A stretch of DNA of 64,000 nt from Oribacterium sp. (GCA_004554245.1 SFND01000007.1:5171-69170), one strand, 5' to 3'. Shown: positions 16,201 through 23,761, counted from the stretch's first letter. Notes: generated by a model from the sequence alone, not told the origin. A program made the numbers and translations.

Positions 16201-16519
16201 TGGAAAGAAGCTGCAGAACATGATGCAGCTGTCGGGTGGCGAGAAGGCGCTGACGGCGATCGCGCTGCTCTTTGCGATCCAGTGTCTGAAGCCGTCGCCG
16301 TTCTGTCTCCTCGACGAGATCGAGGCGGCACTCGACGACTCGAACGTTTCGCGTTTTGCCGAGTACCTGCATAATCTGAACCAGACGCAGTTTATCGTCA
16401 TCACGCACCGTCGTGGTACCATGGAGAATGCGGATCGCCTGTTCGGAATCACCATGCAGGAGAAGGGTGTGTCGACGCTCGTGTCGGTGGATCTCGTCGC
16501 GGATCAGCTCGACGCGTGA
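13235..16519 (+). CDS. smc: chromosome segregation ATPase SMC
   Basis: The core of the bacterial condensin. Walker A GPNGSGKSN is near residue 32; the ABC signature LSGGEKAL and Walker B CLLDEIEAALDD lie near the C-terminus. Two long coiled coils flank a hinge (about 510-660, GVVADLIEVP onward). It has 1094 residues, shorter than the roughly 1180 of most Firmicute SMCs. The first coil around residues 380-405 holds a Pro/Cys-containing, non-heptad stretch (SSCMGPDFELEERP), suggesting a shortened or kinked arm. Overlaps rnc by 20 bases; ftsY follows after a structured repeat. Confidence 0.95.
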   Translation: MYLKSIEIQGFKSFANKTVLDFSKGITGIVGPNGSGKSNISDAVRWVLGEQKVKQLRGSSMQDVIFAGTQLRRPQSSAFVAITLDNSDRILNIDYDEVTVSRRLYRSGESEYMLNGTECRLKDINELFYDTGIGKDGYSIIGQGQVDKILSGKPEERRDLFDEAVGIVKFKRRKALAEKKLSDEEANLTRVTDILTELERQVGPLKRQSEQAREYLSIRDELVNADANLFVRDMEDTLKGLDTVNANADTVEQDLAAIKQESEQLNGKYNALEEQIHALDEKLQQAKDTVSQSDVLKTNLQGQIDVLNEQINTEKNNALHYTQRINALGKDVFDRIAQIEDNRSLLRWIRDQITFIRDNKAATDEMMENIDLDLEMIGSTMDETELTVSSCMGPDFELEERPVKEAESSSPVKNDHFLTNIEDQRKELAALGQRLEEVNAIIASDTALVDRLGTENQQLRERIVEKNRELDRLKNRLETLRNLAERYEGYGNAVKMVMDQRDRRRGILGVVADLIEVPAKYETAIETALGSSIQNVVTEDEATAKDMVQFLKQHRYGRATFLPLSNIRGRRDNNCEQASHERGAIGLACDLIDLDKKYISLAEFLLGRVLVVDNIDNALQIQRKYRQSLRIVTLEGEQLNPGGSISGGAFRNSSNLMGRKRELDEIEAQMLEGEKQAAELRAKLSEGENRRALAKASVEAHHEEIEQLKLDQNTKTMAIASQINVEYSSLSTRTDFVTETLHRLNGELEALTTEKGEMEDAQQNSDQVLAEKADRITELQDLIANADNVAAEAQAETARATEEKEKLVAERKSFFGRKDEISQRLLDMEKESMRVQNKKEKLDEKIDKLTSYMFDEYGLTFDEAKKRYSEEYKNTSEVRSLVSKLKNQLKALGPVNVDAIEQYKEVSERYEFLNNQYLDLTESAKSLGKVIDELDQGMRKQFNENFQRIQVEFDKTFKILFGGGQGRLELDTSDPDVLTTSISIIAEPPGKKLQNMMQLSGGEKALTAIALLFAIQCLKPSPFCLLDEIEAALDDSNVSRFAEYLHNLNQTQFIVITHRRGTMENADRLFGITMQEKGVSTLVSVDLVADQLDA

Positions 16520-16552
16520 TTTAACCGGACGGATTCTGGACCACCCCCAGAG

Positions 16553-16762
16553 AGCACTCACTCAGTTCAAAGTACAGAACTGAGTTTACACGAACGGAAA
16601 ATTCGACCGTCATATGGGGCACTCACTCAGTTCAAAGTACAGAACCTTCCGCCTTGTTCGTGCCTGCCATTACAGGCAAGCCTGTATGGCAGGACACGTA
16701 CAATTCGGAAGAACCTGTTCTTTGAATTCGCAATCAGCCCCATATAACGGCTCGAATTTTCC
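16553..16762 (+). repeat. family-1 structured hairpin element, copy 2, with an extra half-arm
   Basis: The full element is 16596-16762. Outer arms are GGAAAATTCGA/TCGAATTTTCC and ATATGGGGC/GCCCCATAT; conserved arms AGTTCAAAGTACAGAACC and GAACCTGTTCTTTGAA; inner stem CCTGCCATTACAGG/CCTGTATGGCAGG with a CAAG loop. At 16553-16585 a second left arm (GCACTCACTCAGTTCAAAG) is folded on itself with GAACTGAG, an incomplete duplicate. It lies between smc and ftsY and fills most of that gap. Confidence 0.8.
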
Positions 16763-16866
16763 TGTTGGTTTATAAAACAGCATTTGTTTTGATTTAAATA
16801 AATACAAAAGAGACAGTTACTTTCTGTTGTTTGATAAATATATTACGAAAGACTAAAGGAGCTTCT

Positions 16867-17739
16867 ATGGCAAATTTTTTCTCGAGATTAATTAATAATA
16901 TATTCCAGTCAAATGAGGTCGCGGATGACGCGTTCTATGAGGATCTGGAAGATGCGATGATCATGTCGGATGTGGGTGTGACGACGACGCTGAAGATCAT
17001 TGATGCGGTGAAGTCGGAGGCGAAGCGTCAGGGTGTGAATACGACGCGTGAGGTGAAGAAGATTCTGAGGGACTATCTGTATGAGCTGATGCGTGTGGAT
17101 GAGTCCTACTATGATTTCGAGCGGCAGAAGAGTATCATTTCGGTCATCGGTGTCAATGGCGTGGGCAAGACGACGTCGATCGGTAAGATGGCGTACTTCT
17201 TCCAGCGTCAGGGAAAGCGGGTAATCCTGGCGGCGGCGGATACCTTCCGTGCGGGTGCGATCGAGCAGCTGAAGGAGTGGGGTAAGAGGATCGATACGGA
17301 TGTCATCGCGCAGAAGGAGGGTTCTGATCCGGCGGCGGTGGTGTTTGATGCGCTGCAGTCCTTCAAGTCGAAGAACGCGGATCTGCTGATCATCGATACG
17401 GCGGGTCGTCTTCATAATAAGAAGAATCTGATGCAGGAGCTGGGAAAGATCAACCGTATCATCGATAAGGAGTTCGCGGAGGGCTTCCGTGAAACCCTGG
17501 TCGTACTGGATGCGACGACGGGGCAGAATGCGATGTCACAGGCGGAGATCTTCAAGGATGCCTGCCAGGTGACCGGTATCATCCTCACGAAGATGGATGG
17601 CACCGCGAAGGGCGGCATCGCCCTCGCGGTCCAGTCCGAGCTCGGTATTCCGGTGAAGTACATCGGCACCGGCGAAAAGGCCACCGACCTGCGCCGCTTT
17701 GATGCTAAGGAGTACGTCGACTCGATCTTCGCGGATTAA
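16867..17739 (+). CDS. ftsY: signal recognition particle receptor FtsY
   Basis: An SRP-receptor GTPase that docks SRP-ribosome complexes at the membrane. It has 290 residues; the short N domain begins directly (MANFFSRLINN), without the long acidic A domain of proteobacteria. The NG domain has GVNGVGKTT near residue 97, the AADTFRAGA insertion-box motif, DTAGR, and TKMDGTAKGG. The ATG at 16867 is preceded by AAAGGAG; the in-frame upstream ATG lacks a good site. Confidence 0.95.
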   Translation: MANFFSRLINNIFQSNEVADDAFYEDLEDAMIMSDVGVTTTLKIIDAVKSEAKRQGVNTTREVKKILRDYLYELMRVDESYYDFERQKSIISVIGVNGVGKTTSIGKMAYFFQRQGKRVILAAADTFRAGAIEQLKEWGKRIDTDVIAQKEGSDPAAVVFDALQSFKSKNADLLIIDTAGRLHNKKNLMQELGKINRIIDKEFAEGFRETLVVLDATTGQNAMSQAEIFKDACQVTGIILTKMDGTAKGGIALAVQSELGIPVKYIGTGEKATDLRRFDAKEYVDSIFAD

Positions 17740-17767
17740 CAGCTTTAGAACGGGCCACGGGACATTC

Positions 17768-17805
17768 ATATGCTGTCAACAAAAATAGTTGACAGCATAT
17801 TTTTA
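17768..17805 (+). terminator. terminator after ftsY
   Basis: ATATGCTGTCAAC pairs with GTTGACAGCATAT and is followed by TTTTT. The 3' stem contains the -35 element of the next promoter. Confidence 0.8.
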
Positions 17806-17816
17806 TGTGCTATACT
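17789..17816 (+). promoter_or_regulatory. strong sigma-A promoter for ylxM-ffh
   Basis: TTGACA (17789), 16-base spacer, extended -10 TGC-TATACT (17811-17816). It starts the ylxM-ffh transcription unit. Confidence 0.8.
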
Positions 17817-17837
17817 AGCAAAGGTTTGAGGGTGATT

Positions 17838-18152
17838 ATGGATGAATTTGTAGTGCGCGGCAACCTTTTCGAGCTGTATGGCGGGTTGCTGAATGAAAAT
17901 CAGCGGAAGGTATATGAGTACCATGTCATGGACGACATGAGCTTCACCGAGATCGGTGAGGAGCTGGGCGTCACACGGCAGGCAGCGCAGGAGCTGTTCC
18001 GTCGCGCGGATAAGAAGCTGCAAAGCACAGAGGAAATCCTCGGACTTCAGCATAAGCTGGTGAGCATTCGTGAGAAGGCGGAGCGGATCTTCGATCTAAG
18101 CGGAGATGACGCGATTCGAGCCCTCGCGGGTGAGATCATAGATGGCGTCTGA
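17838..18152 (+). CDS. ylxM: SRP-associated HTH protein YlxM
   Basis: A 104-residue UPF0122 protein with a sigma-70 region-4-like helix-turn-helix (MSFTEIGEELGVTRQAAQELF, read in two halves around residues 35-55). Family members are encoded next to ffh and stimulate the SRP GTPases. The start is set by a GAGGGTG box; the upstream in-frame ATG overlaps the promoter region. It lies 81 bases before ffh and is probably co-transcribed. Confidence 0.9.
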   Translation: MDEFVVRGNLFELYGGLLNENQRKVYEYHVMDDMSFTEIGEELGVTRQAAQELFRRADKKLQSTEEILGLQHKLVSIREKAERIFDLSGDDAIRALAGEIIDGV

Positions 18153-18233
18153 GACTGCGTAAAGGCCAGAAGCATTGGCCGGACGAGGGGCGGACGCAGA
18201 TGCACAGAGACGTTTGAAAATGCAGGAGAGTAT

Positions 18234-19619
18234 ATGGCATTTGAAAATCTGACAGATCGATTAAGTAATGTATTTTCAAATCTCGGTCGGAAGGGAAAGC
18301 TTTCCGAGGACGATGTCAATCAGGCGCTCCGCGAGGTGCGTATGGCACTGCTCGAGGCCGATGTCAACTTCAAGCTGGTGAAGGAATTCATCGCGAAGGT
18401 GAAGGAAAAGGCCATCGGTGAGGAGGTGCTGAACAGCCTCACACCGGCGCAAACGGTCGTGAAGATCGTCAACGACGAGCTGACCGAGATGATGGGCTCG
18501 GAGACCACCGAGATCACACTTCGTCCGGCGAGCGAGATTTCCGTCATCATGATGGTAGGTCTTCAGGGTGCCGGTAAAACCACGACGGCAGCGAAGCTGG
18601 CCGGAAAGTTCAAGTCGGCGGGCCGGACGCCTGTCCTCGTCGCCTGCGATATCTACCGTCCGGCGGCGATCGATCAGCTGCGTGTCAATGCTGAGAAGGT
18701 GAAGGTTCCGTTCTTCTCCCTGGGCGACAAGATCAGCCCGGTCGAGATCGCGCGGAGAGCCATCGAGGAGGCGAAGGCCCAGCACTACAACGTGGTGATC
18801 CTCGATACGGCGGGTCGTCTTCAGATCGACGAGAAGCTCATGGATGAGCTCCAGAACATCAAGAAGGCGGTCGATGTACAGTGGACCGTCCTCACAGTCG
18901 ACGCGATGACCGGTCAGGAAGCGGTCAATGTTGCCGAGACCTTCACTGAGAAGGTGGGCATCGACGGTGTGATCCTCACGAAGTGTGATGGTGATACCCG
19001 TGGTGGTGCGGCGCTTTCCATCAAGGCGATGACCGGGAAGCCGATCCTGTACTTAGGTATGGGCGAGAAGCTCGACGACCTCGAGCAGTTCTATCCGGAT
19101 CGTATGGCGGGTCGTATCCTCGGCATGGGTGATGTCCTTTCTCTCATCGAGAAGGCACAGAAGAACATCGATGAGGATAAGACGAAGGAGACCATGGGAA
19201 AGATCACCCGTGGCAAGTTCGACTACAACGACTTCATGGATCAGATGGAGCAGATGAAGAAGCTCGGCGGCTTCGGCGGTATCATGAAGCTGCTGCCTGG
19301 TATGTCGGGGCTCGGTGACATCGATACAGACGATGCTGAGAAGAAGATGAATCAGGTGAAGTCGATCATCCAGTCCATGACACCGAAGGAGAGAGCGAAC
19401 CCGGATCTCATCAATCCGTCCCGTAAGCGTCGGATCGCGCGCGGTGCGGGTGTCGATATCGCAGAGGTGAACCGCCTTGTAAAGCAGTTCGAGCAGATGC
19501 GGAAGATGATGAAGCAGTTCGGCGGTGCGATACGCAGCAAGCATGGCCGCGGCGGTTTCGGAAACCTCGGCGGACTCGGAAATCTCGGCGGCTTGGGCCG
19601 TGGCCGGTTTCCGTTCTGA
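18234..19619 (+). CDS. ffh: signal recognition particle protein Ffh
   Basis: The SRP GTPase that binds 4.5S RNA and signal peptides. 461 residues: N domain, G domain with GLQGAGKTTTAAKL near residue 107, DTAGRL and TKCDGDTRGG, then the Met-rich M domain with the RNA-binding SRKRRIARGAG segment and a C-terminal Gly-rich tail (GNLGGLGNLGGLGRGRF). AGGAG precedes the start. Acts with FtsY encoded just upstream. Confidence 0.97.
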   Translation: MAFENLTDRLSNVFSNLGRKGKLSEDDVNQALREVRMALLEADVNFKLVKEFIAKVKEKAIGEEVLNSLTPAQTVVKIVNDELTEMMGSETTEITLRPASEISVIMMVGLQGAGKTTTAAKLAGKFKSAGRTPVLVACDIYRPAAIDQLRVNAEKVKVPFFSLGDKISPVEIARRAIEEAKAQHYNVVILDTAGRLQIDEKLMDELQNIKKAVDVQWTVLTVDAMTGQEAVNVAETFTEKVGIDGVILTKCDGDTRGGAALSIKAMTGKPILYLGMGEKLDDLEQFYPDRMAGRILGMGDVLSLIEKAQKNIDEDKTKETMGKITRGKFDYNDFMDQMEQMKKLGGFGGIMKLLPGMSGLGDIDTDDAEKKMNQVKSIIQSMTPKERANPDLINPSRKRRIARGAGVDIAEVNRLVKQFEQMRKMMKQFGGAIRSKHGRGGFGNLGGLGNLGGLGRGRFPF

Positions 19620-19842
19620 TAAAGATTCTTAATAGGAATCGCAGTTTTCGGAATCGGGACGGAATTTCCGTTCGTATAAGCCTTCCGGACAGCGTACGCA
19701 GCACGGAAGGCAACCGCACCGTCCCCGGGCGGGTACGTGCACAGAGGCCGATGACATTGGCCTCCCGATAAGTAACAGGATTCAACAGCACTGCTGTTAA
19801 TCATATATATGTACAATTTTTTTTAAAACAGGAGAAAAAGAC
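19620..19842. other. ffh-rpsP intergenic region with hairpins
   Basis: Three inverted repeats are visible: GCCTTCC/GGAAGGC enclosing a GTACGC core (about 19680-19711), GAGGCC/GGCCTC (19744-19764) and AACAGCA/TGCTGTT (19784-19798). None is followed by a convincing T-run except the last, which lies near an AT-rich stretch. Any may be an attenuator or an mRNA-stabilising structure ahead of rpsP. Confidence 0.5.
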
Positions 19843-20082
19843 ATGTTAAAGATCAGATTAAGAAGAATGGGACAGATTCACGCACCGTTTTACAGAGTTA
19901 TCGTAGCAGATTCCAGATCCCCGAGAAACGGCCGTTTCATCGAGGAGATCGGTACCTACAATCCATGCGTAGAGCCGTCTGAGATCAAGATCGACGCTGA
20001 GAAGGCGAAGCAGTGGATCGCAAACGGTGCACAGCCGACCGAGTCCGTTGCAAAGCTCCTCAAGAAGGCTGGTATCTGCTGA
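19843..20082 (+). CDS. rpsP: 30S ribosomal protein S16
   Basis: 79 residues, a typical S16: N-terminal MLKIRLRRMGQIHAPFYR and the RDGRFIEEIGTYNP-like segment. It binds 16S rRNA early in 30S assembly. Strong AACAGGAG start context. Heads the khpA-rimM-trmD group. Confidence 0.98.
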   Translation: MLKIRLRRMGQIHAPFYRVIVADSRSPRNGRFIEEIGTYNPCVEPSEIKIDAEKAKQWIANGAQPTESVAKLLKKAGIC

Positions 20083-20105
20083 TTATTTAGCCGAGAGGAG
20101 ACCTC

Positions 20106-20333
20106 ATGAAGGAATTACTCGAAACGATTGCCCGGGCGCTGGTGCAGAATCCGGACGACGTCAAGGTCGTCGAGGAAGATAAGGACGGCGAGATCGTGCT
20201 CACCCTCTCTGTAAATGAGCAGGATATGGGAAAGGTCATCGGTCGTTCCGGTCGCATCGCCAAGGCGATTCGCTCAGTGATGTCTGCCGCTGCCAGCAAG
20301 GCTGACGTTAAGGTTTCCGTAGACATCCGCTGA
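20106..20333 (+). CDS. khpA: KH-domain RNA-binding protein KhpA
   Basis: A 75-residue single KH domain (GKVIGRSGRIAKAIR contains the GxxG loop). KhpA partners KhpB/Jag in RNA binding and affects cell elongation and division in Gram-positives. It always lies between rpsP and rimM in these genomes, as here. GAGAGGAG precedes the start. Confidence 0.93.
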   Translation: MKELLETIARALVQNPDDVKVVEEDKDGEIVLTLSVNEQDMGKVIGRSGRIAKAIRSVMSAAASKADVKVSVDIR

Positions 20334-20365
20334 GACCATCCGATTACGGATCATAAGGATTTAAT

Positions 20366-20890
20366 ATGCAGGAAAAACTGAGAGTTGGTACAGTTGTTAC
20401 CACCCATGGCCTCAAGGGCGAGGTGAAGGTTTATCCTACGACAGAGGATCCAGACAGATTTTTCGATTTAGATAAAGTCTGGCTGGATCTTTCCGGTTCT
20501 ATGGAAAACCTGCGCGAGCTCCACGTCGAGCGCGTGCGCTTCTCGAAAAACCTGGCCATCGTAAAATTCGAGGGCATCGACTCGATCGATGATGTCCTCC
20601 CGTTCCGCCACGGCGAGCTGTACGTGGATCGCGCCGATGCGATTCCGCTCGAGGAAGGCGAGTATTTCGTCGGCGATCTGATCGGCATCGACGTCCTCGA
20701 CGATGTGTCCGGCGAGTGCCTCGGCACCGTCAAGGACATCCTCGAGACCGGCGCGAATAATGTGCTGATCGTGGAGAATCAGAAGAAGGACCTCATGATC
20801 CCGTATGTACGCGGCCAGTTCGTCACGGACGTACAGCCAGAGCAGGGATTCCTGAAGGTGCATCTGATTCCGGGCATCCTCGATCTCTGA
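20366..20890 (+). CDS. rimM: 16S rRNA processing protein RimM
   Basis: 174 residues; a 30S maturation factor that binds S19. The N-terminal VGTVVTTHGLKGEVKV motif and C-terminal PRC-barrel-like domain (EYFVGDLIG, MIPYVRGQFV) are recognisable. Ribosome binding site AAGGAT. A long hairpin separates it from trmD. Confidence 0.95.
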   Translation: MQEKLRVGTVVTTHGLKGEVKVYPTTEDPDRFFDLDKVWLDLSGSMENLRELHVERVRFSKNLAIVKFEGIDSIDDVLPFRHGELYVDRADAIPLEEGEYFVGDLIGIDVLDDVSGECLGTVKDILETGANNVLIVENQKKDLMIPYVRGQFVTDVQPEQGFLKVHLIPGILDL

Positions 20891-20919
20891 TACCTGGACC
20901 AGGCTATGCCAATGTTTCC

Positions 20920-21006
20920 GACGGACAGCAGATGGCTGTCCGCTGCAGAACCGGCTTCATCCATCTATGCGGCTGGTTTTCGGCGGACAGAACACTCCTG
21001 TCCGTC
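20920..21006. other. nested hairpin between rimM and trmD
   Basis: GACGGACAG/CTGTCCGTC outside, then CTGTCCGC/GCGGACAG, then AACCGGC/GGCTGGTT, all concentric. No T-run follows, so it is not an ordinary terminator. The nested architecture resembles families 1 and 2, but the sequence is different. Confidence 0.6.
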
Positions 21007-21037
21007 GATGATTTCTTATCCCCAGAAAGGCGGACGA

Positions 21038-21790
21038 ATGAAAAACTACTATGTGATGACCCTCTTTCCGGAGATGATCGAAAACGTCGTCCGCGAGAGC
21101 ATCAGCGGTCGTGCTATCAAGGCAGGACTTATGAATGTCGAGGCCTTCAATATCCGCGACTATACGAAGGACGCGCATAACCACGTCGACGACTATCCGT
21201 ATGGCGGCGGTGCCGGCATGCTCATGCAGGTGCAGCCGATCGTCGACTGCTATCAGCATATCGTCGATCAGATCGGCCATCGCCCGGCCCGCGTGCTCTT
21301 CATGTCGCCGCAGGGACGCACCTTCGATCAGAGGATGGCCGAGGAGCTCGCTGCGGAAGAGGATATCCTGTTCCTCTGCGGACACTATGAGGGCATCGAC
21401 GAACGCGCCCTCGAGATTCTCGACGTCGAGCATGTCTCGATCGGTGATTACATCCTGACCGGCGGTGAGCTGCCGGCGCTCAGCATGATCGATTCTATCT
21501 CGCGTCTCGTGCATGGTGTCCTGAATAAGGATGCCTCGCATGAGATCGAAAGCTTCTCCGACGGCCTCCTCGAGTACCCGCAGTACACGCGCCCGGAGGT
21601 CTACGAGGACCGCCGCGTTCCAGCGATTCTCCTCTCCGGAGATCATAAGAAGGTCGATGAGTGGCGCCACCAGATGAGCCTTGAGCGCACGAAGGAACGC
21701 CGCCCGGATCTGTATGAGGCGTATGTCGCCTCGCATGCGAAGGAGTTCGCACCGAAGAAGCCGAAGCGCCGCCGGAAACGTGCTGAATAG
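21038..21790 (+). CDS. trmD: tRNA (guanine-N1)-methyltransferase
   Basis: Methylates G37 of tRNAs reading CNN codons, preventing frameshifts. 250 residues. The SPOUT-fold knot motifs YPYGGGAGMLMQ and GDYILTGGELPA are visible. The start at 21038 follows AAAGGCGG and gives MKNYYVMTLFPEM, the normal N-terminus; the longer frame upstream only reads through the hairpin. C-terminus is basic (KKPKRRRKRAE). Confidence 0.96.
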   Translation: MKNYYVMTLFPEMIENVVRESISGRAIKAGLMNVEAFNIRDYTKDAHNHVDDYPYGGGAGMLMQVQPIVDCYQHIVDQIGHRPARVLFMSPQGRTFDQRMAEELAAEEDILFLCGHYEGIDERALEILDVEHVSIGDYILTGGELPALSMIDSISRLVHGVLNKDASHEIESFSDGLLEYPQYTRPEVYEDRRVPAILLSGDHKKVDEWRHQMSLERTKERRPDLYEAYVASHAKEFAPKKPKRRRKRAE

Positions 21791-21815
21791 TAGCTGACTA
21801 CTTCCGGAAAAAGAA

Positions 21816-21843
21816 TTGCCATTTGATTGATTAATGGTAAAAT
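21816..21843 (+). promoter_or_regulatory. promoter for CAP-domain gene
   Basis: TTGCCA (21816), 16-base spacer, TAAAAT (21838-21843), about 45 bases before the start codon. Confidence 0.55.
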
Positions 21844-21889
21844 TATTTATATAAGTTGATCAAGAGAAACGGACGGAAGGAGTAAGCGT

Positions 21890-22258
21890 ATGGCTACACA
21901 GAACATGGGTATGGATATTCTCACGAGGGTAAATGGAATTCGTGCTGCAAACGGATTGAAACCACTTCGGTACGATACGAATCTGGATGCGCCTGCACTC
22001 GTAAGAGCGACCGAAGCTTCTACATTTTTTTCTCACACAAGACCAAACGGAACCGAATGGTACACTGTAAATGAGAACCTTATGTATGGTGAGAATCTGG
22101 CGGAGGGCTACCACACTGCAGATGAAGTTGTCAATGCATGGATGGCATCTCCTGAGCATAAGGCCAATATCTTAAAGCCGGATTTTACCACGATGGGCAT
22201 CGGAATCGCAAATAAGAACGGAAAGAACTACTGGGCTCAGATTTTTGGCATGGCCTGA
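21890..22258 (+). CDS. small CAP (SCP/PR-1) domain protein without signal peptide
   Basis: 122 residues made almost entirely of a CAP domain: SHTRPNGTEW, GENLAEGYHTADEVVNAWM and SPEHKANILKPDFTTMGIG are the family motifs, with the catalytic-cavity His and Glu equivalents. Bacterial CAP proteins (YkwD-like) are normally exported and have a long N-terminal region. Here the protein starts directly at the domain (MATQNMGMDILTRVN) with a strong GGAAGGAG site and no leader. It interrupts the usual trmD-rplS order and has its own promoter and terminator. Function unknown. Confidence 0.82.
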   Translation: MATQNMGMDILTRVNGIRAANGLKPLRYDTNLDAPALVRATEASTFFSHTRPNGTEWYTVNENLMYGENLAEGYHTADEVVNAWMASPEHKANILKPDFTTMGIGIANKNGKNYWAQIFGMA

Positions 22259-22304
22259 ATGCCAGCATGCCTGCGTGGCGAAGAGCACAGCGTATAAAGT
22301 ACGG

Positions 22305-22339
22305 AAAATCCCATGATGGAGCCTCTGTCATGGGATTTT
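22305..22339 (+). terminator. terminator after CAP gene
   Basis: AAAATCCCATGA pairs with TCATGGGATTTT around a 11-base loop; perfect and bidirectional. Confidence 0.9.
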
Positions 22340-22378
22340 AAATGCGTTCAAAAGACTCGTCCGGAAGGTAAAAACCGC

Positions 22379-22407
22379 TTGCAATTCCTCCGTATCTATG
22401 GTAAATT
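22379..22407 (+). promoter_or_regulatory. promoter and leader of rplS
   Basis: TTGCAA (22379), 17-base spacer, TAAATT (22402-22407). It gives a leader of about 115 bases before rplS with a TTCGGCTCGGGCCGAA hairpin (about 22469-22484). The length and structure fit an autoregulatory L19 leader, but this is inference. Confidence 0.55.
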
Positions 22408-22529
22408 GTCAAGGTTGTGACTAAGAGAGATATTCCGCTGACGGTTCCATCTGCTTGGAATAGGTGATTCGGCTCGGGCCGAACGAGAAACTCCGTGAAT
22501 GAATGTCGAATAGTACTAGGAGGTACACA

Positions 22530-22877
22530 ATGTCTAATAACGAGATTATCAAGAACATCGAGCAGGGTCAGCTCAAGGCTGAGGTTCCAGCATTCAACAC
22601 TGGTGACACCGTTCGCGTTTACAACAAGATCAAAGAGGGTAACCGTGAGAGAACTCAGATCTTCGAGGGTACTGTTCTGAAGATCCAGGGTGGTTCCAAC
22701 AGAACTACTTTCACCGTTCGTAAGTCTTCCAACGGCGTAGGCGTAGAGAAGACCTGGCCGCTTCACAGCCCGATGGTTGAGAAGGTTGAGGTCGTTAGAA
22801 AAGGTAAGGTAAGAAGAGCAAAGCTCACATACCTTAGAGAGCGTACTGGTAAGGCTGCCAAGGTTAAGGCACTGTAA
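22530..22877 (+). CDS. rplS: 50S ribosomal protein L19
   Basis: 115 residues. GDTVRVYNKIKEGNRERTQIFEG and the C-terminal RAKLTYLRERTGKAAKV segment identify L19, a protein at the 30S/50S interface. The start at 22530 follows AGGAGGT; a longer in-frame start at 22503 overlaps the leader. Codon choice is restricted, as for a highly expressed gene. Confidence 0.97.
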   Translation: MSNNEIIKNIEQGQLKAEVPAFNTGDTVRVYNKIKEGNRERTQIFEGTVLKIQGGSNRTTFTVRKSSNGVGVEKTWPLHSPMVEKVEVVRKGKVRRAKLTYLRERTGKAAKVKAL

Positions 22878-22896
22878 TCAGAAGCGATGAATCATT

Positions 22897-22928
22897 GGGG
22901 GCGTTCCGTTTTACGGGATGCCCCTTTT
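22897..22928 (+). terminator. terminator after rplS
   Basis: GGGGGCGTTCCG pairs with CGGGATGCCCC, followed by TTTT. Confidence 0.8.
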
Positions 22929-22977
22929 CAATGGTTTTATTTACTGGTAAAATCCCAGTTATGAAATGGTTTATGGG

Positions 22978-23018
22978 AAGGGGTCTGACCCCATACGGGG
23001 TCAGACCCCTTGGCCTCC
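22978..23018. repeat. REP-like element (short, back-to-back cores)
   Basis: AGGGGTCTGACCCC and GGGGTCAGACCCCT lie 4 bases apart, followed by TTGGCCTCCC, the same tail seen in the copies at 62.1 kb. A degenerate AGGGGTCACCCCT follows near 23110. The stretch 23019-23151 shows nothing else. Confidence 0.8.
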
Positions 23019-23151
23019 CGGCAGGTTATGGAGGGCGTTTTCCGGCCTTCGGATGAGTTTGCCAGCCAGGCAGAAGATCCGGTCGGTGACTGGATTATCG
23101 TTGCAGGAAAGGGGTCACCCCTGGCTTCCCAATATTGTTATGAGGTGAAGA

Positions 23152-23679
23152 ATGCGAGAGAAGAGTCCGATTCAGAAGTTTATCGGCACGGTTACGAACG
23201 TTATCGTCGTGATCGCGCTTGCGTGGTTTCTGGTGCACAGCTTTCTGACGACCGAGGAGATTTCCGGTCACAGCATGGCGCCGGCGATATCCGCGAGCGA
23301 TCTCGTGCTGGTCGATCGGCTCACGTATAAGTTCATGAAGCCGAAGCGTATGGATGTCGTCATCTTCCAGCGAAGCGACGCGACACGGAACGTGAAGCGC
23401 GTCATCGGACTGCCGGGCGAGACTGTCGTGATCCAGAACGGTCGCATCTACATCGACGGTACCCTGCTGGAGAGTGATCAGATCTCCGACATCTCCCTCG
23501 GCGGTATCGCGGAGAAGCCGGTCGAACTGATGGAGGACGAGTATTTCCTGATCGGGGACAATGCAGACTCCTCCGAGGACAGCCGCTTCATCAATGTCGG
23601 TAATGTCAAACGCTCACAGATCCTCGGACGCATCTGGTTCCGGCTGTTGCCGTTTAAAAAGATCGGTTTCATCCGATGA
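23152..23679 (+). CDS. lepB: signal peptidase I
   Basis: A membrane serine protease that removes signal peptides. 175 residues with one N-terminal membrane helix (residues 11-31). The catalytic Ser41 is in GHSMAP, the general-base Lys82 in NVKRVIGLPGE, and box E is GDNADSSEDSR. This is the small Gram-positive type. GAGGTGAAG precedes the start. Its 3' end is partly duplicated just downstream. Confidence 0.95.
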   Translation: MREKSPIQKFIGTVTNVIVVIALAWFLVHSFLTTEEISGHSMAPAISASDLVLVDRLTYKFMKPKRMDVVIFQRSDATRNVKRVIGLPGETVVIQNGRIYIDGTLLESDQISDISLGGIAEKPVELMEDEYFLIGDNADSSEDSRFINVGNVKRSQILGRIWFRLLPFKKIGFIR

Positions 23680-23709
23680 TGCTGCCCACTGCATCCGCAG
23701 CTTAAAGTG

Positions 23710-23761
23710 CATCTGGTTCCGGCTGCTGCCGTTTAAGCAAATCAGTTTCATCCAATGATGC
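23710..23761 (+). repeat. partial tandem duplication of the lepB 3' end
   Basis: These 52 bases repeat 23631-23682 with about six differences, 79 bases downstream. They would encode IWFRLLPFKQISFIQ and a stop, a second copy of the SipI C-terminus, but with no start or reading frame connection. A relic of slippage or recombination. Confidence 0.85.
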
